A stretch of 64,000 bases of DNA from the NCBI GenBank assembly GCA_029719485.1, contig CP120722.1, forward strand, positions 2,356,001-2,420,000, given 5' to 3'. The stretch's first letter is position 1. Every line of letters begins with the position of its first letter. A program made the position numbers and the translations under genes. Positions 57,964 to 64,000 of the stretch are shown in pieces. Under the pieces are notes generated by a model. That model saw only the letters and a program-made list of their open reading frames with translations, made no database searches and had not been told where the DNA came from. The DNA comes from Kiritimatiellota bacterium B12222. Its GTDB lineage: Bacteria; Verrucomicrobiota; Kiritimatiellia; SS1-B-03-39; UBA6053.

Positions 57964-58163
57964 GTTGGTTTCTGTCGGTTTGACCGTTGTGTATTTTCAA
58001 GGTGAAGATGGGTCGAAGATAAGTGCGTCGGAAAGAGCTTTATGTGAATGCCTTAGGCTGTGGCAGGGGGTTTTGAAGAGCGTTCTTATCTTTAAAGTAC
58101 GCAGTGAAGTCAAAAATAATCCTGTAAGGATCCTGAGAAGATTTTATGAGAGGAGTTTTGCGG

Positions 58164-58934
58164 TTAACTGAAAAGTTGGGTTTGGATGCGGTTGGCGCAG
58201 TCTTGCATGAGCTGAAAGATTCCGGTGGCACGTGCCATGTCTGTTCGTGAGCGTGGGGCGTAACACCCTAGAGAACCGATGATTTCGTTGGTGCTGCTTA
58301 AAATGGGAACGGCGATGGCTACGAATGAGCTAGGGTGTGTGTTGTTGTCATTGCAGCCTCCTTTGTGGCGGATGAGTTCAAGTTCTCGGGTGAGGCCTTT
58401 GAGGCTGTTTTCGCATTCGGGCCAGTCCTTCGTTGATGGAAGTCCGGCTCGTTCGATGAAGAAGTGTAGTTGTTCGAGAGAGAACCAGGCAAGAATGACG
58501 CGCGTGGTACGCATTTGGTAAATATGTTCATCTGCTTTCCAATTGGGAGCCTTGGTGGTGTCATCTGTTGCTAGTTTGCGAATGAGTTCCACCCGCTTTC
58601 CGTTGACGATGGAAACCAGAAGCAGGCTTTCGTTGAGGTCGTTGACGGTTTGTTCGATAATGGGGGTGCTGGTTTCTTTCAGTTTGCGAATGATTCCGCC
58701 TGTGCGCAATAAGGTGTAGCAACGCTCTCCTTCGCTGTATTGTCCGTGAGCGCGGCGTTGCGCATAGCCACAATGTTCTAATGTTTTAAGGAGGTTATGT
58801 GCGGTTGCAGGGAGGATTCCGGTGCTGGCGTGAACATCGGAGAGTGTGAGTACTTTGTTTTCAGAACTGTGCTTGATGAGAAGTTCTAAAATTTGAATGG
58901 CCTTGGCAACAGATTTTACGGGCTTGAATGTCAT
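58164..58934 (-). CDS. IclR family transcriptional regulator
   Basis: 256 residues. N-terminal winged helix VKSVAKAIQILELLIKHSSENKVLTLSDVHASTGILPATAHNLLKTLEHCGYAQRR, then the effector domain ending in FVAIAVPILSSTNEIIGSLGCYAPRSR. It is divergent from the GH10 gene, with two palindromes in the shared gap, so it probably controls xylan or xylose use. IclR proteins act as repressors or activators depending on the sugar or aromatic acid bound. Confidence 0.9.
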   Translation of the reverse strand: MTFKPVKSVAKAIQILELLIKHSSENKVLTLSDVHASTGILPATAHNLLKTLEHCGYAQRRAHGQYSEGERCYTLLRTGGIIRKLKETSTPIIEQTVNDLNESLLLVSIVNGKRVELIRKLATDDTTKAPNWKADEHIYQMRTTRVILAWFSLEQLHFFIERAGLPSTKDWPECENSLKGLTRELELIRHKGGCNDNNTHPSSFVAIAVPILSSTNEIIGSLGCYAPRSRTDMARATGIFQLMQDCANRIQTQLFS

Positions 58935-58949
58935 ATGTTATAATTCCTG

Positions 58950-59074
58950 ATATTCAGTAATGCTGAATATTAAATCGCATTTAATGGCTGTTGTCAATTG
59001 ACTTTATTTAAAACAGTAAGTTATAACGGTTTTGTTGGTGTTTGAATAAATTGTATATTCAACAATAATGAATA
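58950..59074. promoter_or_regulatory. Two IclR-operator-like palindromes
   Basis: atattcag-N5-ctgaatat (58950-58970) lies 16 bases from the IclR ATG, and tattca-N7-tgaata (59056-59074) lies 35 bases before the GH10 ATG. The half-site TATTCA is shared by both. Two gttataa repeats (near 58937 and 59010) add to the symmetry. This 174-base gap has the layout of a divergent promoter with an IclR site at each end. Confidence 0.5.
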
Positions 59075-59108
59075 ATAAATCTGATTAAAATCAGAATGGA
59101 GATGAGTT

Positions 59109-60584
59109 ATGCAGGACTACGGAAGTGCTAAAATGAGTGAAGAAGAGCAGGCCAAGGAAATGAGCCAAGCGTATTGGGATTTATGGAATCCCGACGTTCA
59201 AGCCCGTATTGATGAAGGGATTGAGCAGAATCGAAAAGCTGATGGGGTGTTTACGTTGGACGATGTCGCTCCGGGGGCGGTGGTGGAGGTAGAACAGGTT
59301 TCGCACGACTTTATTTTTGGTGCTCATATTTTTAATTTCAATCAGTTGGGCTCGGATGAGTGTAACCAAAGATACCAAGCGCTTTATGGTGACTTGTTTA
59401 ATTCGGCCACCATCGCCTTTTATTGGAAGGTTTTTGAAATGGAGGAGGGGAAACCTCGATTTGTGGGTGAAGCGCGGGATACGGCCGACTTTTGGAATGC
59501 AGTGGAAGAGCCGAAAAAACAACCACATTGGCGTCGTCCTGCTACGGATCCCGTGGTGGATTTTTGTGAAAAGAAAGGGGTGCGTTTGCATGGGCATCCC
59601 TTGACCTGGGGAAATCAAGGCTGGCATATACCGGATTGGCTGAATGAAAAACTGCCTGAAGAATATCGTAGCCATGGACGTTATCAGGCCAATGGAGCGT
59701 CATTTAAGGATATGGATGCTTATTTTAACCAGTTTACTCCTGCAGAACTTGAAGAGATGTTGCCTGGATTTACAAAAGAGTTAAATTATCAGATGGTTAA
59801 ACGCATTACCGACATTACTCAGCGGTATAAAGATCGGATTCATAGTTGGGATGTGGTCAATGAAAGTGCAACAGATTATGGGCTAGGGGTGATGGTTCCT
59901 GGGGACCAGATTTGCAAGAGTCGATATGGTCTGATGCCGGGGGATTATGATTATTGGTCGTTCAAGTTGGCTGAAGAGATTTTGCCTGAAGCAGCCAAGC
60001 TTAATATCAATGATTACAATTTGGGTGATAACTATGTGAATCAAGTGAAAACGTTGCAGGCACGTGGGTGTAAAGTGGATGTGGTGGGTGCGCAATTGCA
60101 TATGTTTAAACCTGAGCAATGTACGGCCATTGCTGAAGGACTCAAATATCATGACCCGGAAGAGCTCTTTGAAACCATGGATCGACTCAGTCAGCTGAAT
60201 CTACCCATCCATATGAGTGAGCTGACGATTACCGCACCGGGTGGTGACCTGCATGGTGAAGCGATTCAGGCTGTGATTGCACGTAATTTTTACCGTCTGT
60301 GGTTCAGTGTTAAACATATGATGGGCATTACCTGGTGGAATGTGGTCGACGACTGCGGTGCGCCCGGTGAACCGTCTGTATCTGGATTATTTCAGCGCAA
60401 TATGGAACCAAAGCTGGCTTATCATGCGTTAAATGATCTTATAAATAAAGAGTGGAAGACGCGCACGCAGGTTCAAGCTTCTGATGAGGGGACGATTTCG
60501 TTCCGAGGTTTCCGCGGGCGTTATCGTTTGACGTGGACCAGTCCTGAGGGTGAAGCGAAAACGGCTGAGGTTGAACTGAGTTAG
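59109..60584 (+). CDS. GH10 endo-1,4-beta-xylanase, no signal peptide
   Basis: 491 residues. A small N-terminal beta domain (~40-85) precedes the barrel. GHPLTWGNQGWHIPDWL is the substrate-binding block; RIHSWDVVNESATDYG carries the acid/base Glu252 and LPIHMSELTITAP the nucleophile Glu371; MMGITWWNVVDDCGA is the aromatic block after the last strand. The final ~50 residues form a beta segment. No export signal, so it may act on imported xylo-oligosaccharides. Ggagatgagtt precedes the ATG; the ATG 8 codons later is also possible. Likely controlled by the divergent IclR protein. Confidence 0.9.
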   Translation: MQDYGSAKMSEEEQAKEMSQAYWDLWNPDVQARIDEGIEQNRKADGVFTLDDVAPGAVVEVEQVSHDFIFGAHIFNFNQLGSDECNQRYQALYGDLFNSATIAFYWKVFEMEEGKPRFVGEARDTADFWNAVEEPKKQPHWRRPATDPVVDFCEKKGVRLHGHPLTWGNQGWHIPDWLNEKLPEEYRSHGRYQANGASFKDMDAYFNQFTPAELEEMLPGFTKELNYQMVKRITDITQRYKDRIHSWDVVNESATDYGLGVMVPGDQICKSRYGLMPGDYDYWSFKLAEEILPEAAKLNINDYNLGDNYVNQVKTLQARGCKVDVVGAQLHMFKPEQCTAIAEGLKYHDPEELFETMDRLSQLNLPIHMSELTITAPGGDLHGEAIQAVIARNFYRLWFSVKHMMGITWWNVVDDCGAPGEPSVSGLFQRNMEPKLAYHALNDLINKEWKTRTQVQASDEGTISFRGFRGRYRLTWTSPEGEAKTAEVELS

Positions 60585-60607
60585 TTTGGTTTCTTTGCGT
60601 CAGTCAT

Positions 60608-60791
60608 AAAAAGCCTGTGCGGACCTGCACAGGCTTTTTTGTGGAGACAGGCAAGAATGCCTATGATCCTTTGGTTTGAAAAACGGAGTTACAGGTGGGA
60701 ATAAAAAAAAAGCCTGTGCGGACCTGCACAGGCTTTTTTGTGGAGACAGGCAAGAATGCCTATGATCCTTTGGTTTGAAAAACGGAGTTAC
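60608..60791. repeat. 85-bp tandem duplication containing terminator hairpins
   Basis: 60608-60692 and 60707-60791 are the same 85-base segment (aaaaagcctgtgcg... to ...acggagttac), 99 bases apart. Each begins with an agcctgtgc/gcacaggct hairpin with T or A runs on both sides, and both end in the pntB stop-codon region, so copy 1 is a duplicate of the true pntB 3' end. The hairpins serve as terminators for GH10 (plus) and pntB (minus). Confidence 0.9.
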
Positions 60792-62146
60792 CCTTCTTTG
60801 AACTGAGAGACGAGGGCCTGAACAGAGGCTTTGGCATCGCCAAGCAGCATTCGGGTGTTCTCGCAGAAGAAGAGGGGGTTTTCTACACCGGCATAACCGG
60901 GACGTAGTGAACGTTTGAGCACGATACAGGTTTTGGCCATGTCCACATTGATGATGGGCATTCCCCACAAGGGGCTGGTTTCGTCTGTACGTGCGGCTGG
61001 GTTGACCACGTCGTTGGCACCAATTACGATGGCGACATCCGCCATGGCCATGTTGGGGTTCACATCGTCGGGCTCTACCAATTGTTCGTAAGGTACATCA
61101 GCTTCAGCCAAGAGTACGTTCATATGTCCGGGCATACGTCCGGCCACAGGATGAATGGCGAATTGGACTTCGCATCCGTTTTCTTCGAGCAGGGCTGCGA
61201 GTTCTTTTACGGCGTGTTGGGCTTGGGCCACGGCCATTCCGTATCCAGGAACAAAGATGACCGAACTGGCGGCTTCGAGGATATAATAGGTGTCGTCCGC
61301 AGAGATGGGCTTGGCTTCACCTTCCACGGCGGCACCACCGGAAGAGGCGGTAGCTGAACCGAATCCGCTGAACAATACGTTGCTCAAACTACGGTTCATG
61401 GCTTTGCACATAATGCCGGTCAGAATGATACCTGAAGCACCAACCAGAGCTCCGGCAACAATCAATACCGTATTGCCGATGATAAAACCAGCGGCACAGG
61501 CTGCGAGTCCGGAGTAGGAATTCAAGAGCGCAATGACCACGGGCATGTCTGCACCCCCGATGGGGATGACCACCATGACACCAAAGGCGAAGCTCAAGAG
61601 AATCGCGAGGAGTAACCAAGGATCTGTAAAGCCGGATGGGCTCATGCAGAACAACGCACCACACATCAAGATGAGTGCAAGTAACGCGATGTTGACGGGT
61701 TGCTGTCCTTTGAACATCACGGGTTTGCCGTTGATTTTCTCAGACAATTTTAAGTAAGCCACCACGGAACCGGTGAAGGTGACCCCACCGATGAGTACGG
61801 CCAAATAAAGCGGAATACTTTCGGCAACGCCCATATCCGGTTTGGCAGAAGCCCAGCCTACAAAGACAGAAGCGATACCACCGGAGCCGTTAAACAGTGC
61901 AACCATTTCGGGCATGCCGGTCATGGCGACGCGTTTGGCGGAGATGGCGCCGATGGCGGCACCGACGACGATACCGGCAATGATGAATCCCCATGAGAAA
62001 CCGGAGTCCACCAAGGTGGCCAAGAGGGCGAGGGCCATCCCTACAGCGGAAATGAAATTTCCCTGACGGGCGGTGGCTGCAGATCCCAGACGTTTCAGCC
62101 CGATGATAAACAAGACAGAGGCGACAATATATACGAGTTGTTGCAT
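60788..62146 (-). CDS. pntB: NAD(P) transhydrogenase subunit beta
   Basis: 452 residues. Residues 1-~260 carry eight or more membrane helices (proton channel), with conserved GGADMPVVIALLNSYSGLAACAAGF and GSATASSGGAA. The C-terminal NADP-binding domain has VIFVPGYGMAVAQAQHAVKELAALL, VAGRMPGHMNVLLAEADVPYEQL, VIGANDVVNPAAR and GMPIINVDMAKTCIVLKRSLRPGYAGVENPLF. It uses the proton gradient to drive hydride transfer from NADH to NADP+. Stop lies in the duplicated segment at 60788; start follows pntA2 by 1 base. Confidence 0.96.
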   Translation of the reverse strand: MQQLVYIVASVLFIIGLKRLGSAATARQGNFISAVGMALALLATLVDSGFSWGFIIAGIVVGAAIGAISAKRVAMTGMPEMVALFNGSGGIASVFVGWASAKPDMGVAESIPLYLAVLIGGVTFTGSVVAYLKLSEKINGKPVMFKGQQPVNIALLALILMCGALFCMSPSGFTDPWLLLAILLSFAFGVMVVIPIGGADMPVVIALLNSYSGLAACAAGFIIGNTVLIVAGALVGASGIILTGIMCKAMNRSLSNVLFSGFGSATASSGGAAVEGEAKPISADDTYYILEAASSVIFVPGYGMAVAQAQHAVKELAALLEENGCEVQFAIHPVAGRMPGHMNVLLAEADVPYEQLVEPDDVNPNMAMADVAIVIGANDVVNPAARTDETSPLWGMPIINVDMAKTCIVLKRSLRPGYAGVENPLFFCENTRMLLGDAKASVQALVSQFKEG

Positions 62147-62147
62147 G

Positions 62148-62585
62148 TTATTCTCCTCCCTTCTTGCTCTTGAACATGCCCAGCATGCGGTCGGTGACTA
62201 AATAACCGCCAATCACATTGATGGTGGCGGTGACCACGGCGAGGAAACCAATGATCGGAATCATGATATTGCCTTGAGGCAGGTTTTGCAGCGCAATGAC
62301 GGCTCCCACAATGGTGATGCCTGAGATGGCGTTGGACCCGGACATCAGTGGCGTGTGCAACTGTGAGGGGACTTTGGTGATCAATTCTACACCGAGGAAA
62401 ATAGCCAAGGCGAAGACAAACAAGGTGAGTCCCAAGCTGCTTGACTCAGTGACCGTGGCCACAGCGGATTGTGCTTTTTCCATGTCCATGAGTTCATGGA
62501 CTTGAGATTCCAGTCCGGCCAATGAGGCTTTTAATTCCTCAATATGGCTACTCACTTGTTCAATTAATGTTGTATCTGTTTCCAT
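62148..62585 (-). CDS. pntA2: NAD(P) transhydrogenase subunit alpha, membrane part
   Basis: 145 residues. A short N-terminal helix is followed by three membrane helices (LTLFVFALAIFLGVELITKVPSQLHTPLMSGSNAISGITIVGAVIALQ and GFLAVVTATINVIGGYLVTDRMLGMF). The LHTPLMSGSNAISGI block is diagnostic of the PntA C-terminal domain. It separates from pntA1 in bacteria with a split alpha subunit. It joins pntA1 (2-base gap) and pntB (1-base gap) in one operon. Confidence 0.95.
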   Translation of the reverse strand: METDTTLIEQVSSHIEELKASLAGLESQVHELMDMEKAQSAVATVTESSSLGLTLFVFALAIFLGVELITKVPSQLHTPLMSGSNAISGITIVGAVIALQNLPQGNIMIPIIGFLAVVTATINVIGGYLVTDRMLGMFKSKKGGE

Positions 62586-62587
62586 GA

Positions 62588-63712
62588 TTAGATCCTTTCT
62601 TTGATCATTTGATGAACCACGGCGCCGTCATGAGTGATTAAGGCACCCTTGATGATTTCGTCGTCCTGATTGAGCGTAAACTGTTTTTGTTCTTTGTCCC
62701 AGAAATGCTGGACCAAGTTGAAGAGGTTGCTGCCGTACATTTGGCTGGCATCGTAGGGGACACGGCCTTCGAGATTGGTGTCGCCGATAATGGTGACGCC
62801 GTGTTTAACCACATCTTTATCGGGCTCTGATCCTTCGACGTTTCCGCCGGAACCAGCGGCCATATCGACAATCACGGAACCGGGGACCATGGCTGCGATT
62901 TGTTCGTCGGTGATCAAGCGGGGGGCTGGACGTCCGAAAAGTTTCGCGGTGGTGATCACAATATCAGACTTGGCAATGGCTTTGCCTTGGGCTTCTTGCT
63001 GTTTGGCAATTTGCTCAGGGGTCAACTCTTTGGCGTATCCGCCATCGGTTTGTCCGGTTTCACCCAAATCAATTTTGAGGAATTTGGCGCCGAGGGATTG
63101 AACTTGTTCTTCTACCACGGGACGGGTGTCAAAGGCTTCTACCCGAGCGCCCATCCGTTTCGCGGTGGCAATGGCTTGCAGGCCGGCAACTCCGGCACCA
63201 ATGATAAACACTTTACAGGGGGAAAGGGTTCCCGCGGGGGTCATCATCATGGGTAAGCTGCGTTGTAATTTTGAAGCGGCTTGTACGACGGCTGAATAAC
63301 CAGCCAAACTGGCTTGAGAGCTCAAAGCATCCATCTTTTGAGCGATGGTGGTACGGGGAATCATTTCCATGCTGATGGCGCTGACGCCTGCTTCGGCAAA
63401 TTTTTTCACGTTTTCAAGATCCACAAAAGGGTCGAGATAACTGATGTGAATGGCACCTTTTTTAAGACCTTCGGGACCGGAAGGTTTTCCAAGGCGCATC
63501 ACCAGATCTGCATCGGCCATGGCGGCTGCGACGTCGGTGATGATTTCCGCACCGGCATCGCTGTAAGCGCTATCTTCGATGTGAAGGGTGTTTCCCAGTC
63601 CGCTTTCCACTTGGACGGTGGCATCAAGCGCGACGAGTTTTTTTACAGATTCCGGCAAGGCCGCAACCCTGGTTTCGGTGGGGTCCTGTTCTTTTAAAAA
63701 GAGTAGTTTCAT
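62588..63712 (-). CDS. pntA1: NAD(P) transhydrogenase subunit alpha, NAD-binding part
   Basis: 374 residues from the ATG at 63712 (MKLLFLKEQDPTETRVAALPESV), the usual start of the family; an upstream in-frame ATG is unlikely. It shows the alanine dehydrogenase/PNT fold: ISMEMIPRTTIAQKMDALSSQASLAGYSAVV, then KVFIIGAGVAGLQAIATAKRMGARVEAFDTRPVVEEQVQSLGAKFL, the dinucleotide-binding domain. It binds NAD(H) in the cytoplasm and forms the transhydrogenase with pntA2 and pntB. Confidence 0.95.
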   Translation of the reverse strand: MKLLFLKEQDPTETRVAALPESVKKLVALDATVQVESGLGNTLHIEDSAYSDAGAEIITDVAAAMADADLVMRLGKPSGPEGLKKGAIHISYLDPFVDLENVKKFAEAGVSAISMEMIPRTTIAQKMDALSSQASLAGYSAVVQAASKLQRSLPMMMTPAGTLSPCKVFIIGAGVAGLQAIATAKRMGARVEAFDTRPVVEEQVQSLGAKFLKIDLGETGQTDGGYAKELTPEQIAKQQEAQGKAIAKSDIVITTAKLFGRPAPRLITDEQIAAMVPGSVIVDMAAGSGGNVEGSEPDKDVVKHGVTIIGDTNLEGRVPYDASQMYGSNLFNLVQHFWDKEQKQFTLNQDDEIIKGALITHDGAVVHQMIKERI

Positions 63713-63873
63713 GAGCAATGCTTGGGTTAAGTTTTCAAACGTGATTTCATCAAGTTGCAAATCATATATGATTTATCCGATAAAAAGACAAGCTCTTCTG
63801 CAGAAAAGCTTGAGTCAGAGGTGGTGTAGCACAAAAGATTAATGATGGCGGTACTTTTGTGAGGGTGAGTCGA

Positions 63874-64000
63874 TTAATCCTGTAGGGGTTCTAGGGTGAC
63901 GCCAGAGGGGGGCATTAGTCGGGGAATGATGGTTTTGGTTAATTTTTCGCGTCCGCGTAAAATTTCCATGGTCAACTCATCTCCCGGTTCGGTGAGGCGG
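63874..64000 (-). CDS. C-terminal end of a PDZ-type protein (5' part outside window)
   Basis: The last 41 codons of a minus-strand gene: RLTEPGDELTMEILRGREKLT then KTIIPRLMPPSGVTLEPLQD and TAA at 63874-63876. The pattern PGDELTMEILRGREKL matches the end of a PDZ domain (GDEVTLEVLR.G). The gap 63713-63873 contains only the pnt upstream region. Confidence 0.65.
   Translation of the reverse strand, partial: RLTEPGDELTMEILRGREKLTKTIIPRLMPPSGVTLEPLQD

Overview
The window looks like a chromosome fragment from a member of the PVC superphylum, most likely Verrucomicrobiota or Kiritimatiellota. This is an inference from gene content: a Ser-type sulfatase together with an anaerobic sulfatase maturase, intracellular-type glycoside hydrolases, a YhaO/YhaN-like pair, and a three-subunit proton-translocating transhydrogenase. 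No rRNA gene is present to confirm it.

Layout. 1-10.4 kb (+): end of a secreted glycoside hydrolase, a TolC-like protein, truA, a small membrane protein, fmt, a metallophosphoesterase, a sulfatase fused to a sugar-phosphate-isomerase-type barrel, a GH2 enzyme and a lipoprotein. 10.4-11.7 kb: a small membrane-protein gene broken by a 13-bp tandem duplication, a DoxX-like protein and an unknown protein. 11.7-23.7 kb (-): YhaN/YhaO-like nuclease pair, larE, a periplasmic coiled-coil protein, yraN, an HtrA protease fused to a DJ-1/PfpI-like domain, and a catalytically dead HtrA-like lipoprotein. 24-32.8 kb (-): a complete heavy-metal system in the order anti-sigma, CnrX-like sensor, ECF sigma, CusC, CusB, CusA and a free DUF3347-like protein. 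This is the cnrYXH-CBA order, with a shared promoter-like motif in front of the first regulatory gene and in front of the pump genes. 32.9-44.8 kb: a phosphatase-CinA fusion, rseP, a DEAD-box helicase, an RsmB-like methyltransferase, a divergent NDP-kinase-like protein, tRNA-Met, an OadA-like carboxylase with an abnormal biotin site, the sulfatase maturase and an AI-2E family transporter.

44,985-55,103: a 10.1-kb integrated element in the 3' end of tRNA-Asn, bounded by perfect 33-bp att repeats. It carries a tyrosine integrase, two small excisionase-like proteins, a winged-helix replication-type protein, a DnaC-like AAA+ loader, a terminase small subunit, a tape measure protein and several unknown small proteins. 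No large terminase, portal, capsid, protease or lysis gene is visible. This is the profile of a phage satellite (PICI-like) rather than a complete prophage, and the tape measure gene is unusual for one. It is the best candidate here for an undescribed system.

55.2-64 kb: a DUF1015 protein, 6-phosphofructokinase, an IclR regulator divergent from a signal-less GH10 xylanase with palindromic sites between them, an 85-bp duplicated terminator segment, pntB, the two pntA halves, and the end of a PDZ-type protein.

The chromosomal genes fit an organism that degrades sulfated and xylan-type polysaccharides, recovers NADPH through PntAB, and controls metal export through a sigma factor and a periplasmic metal sensor. 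All functions are read from motifs and family knowledge; no search was run.
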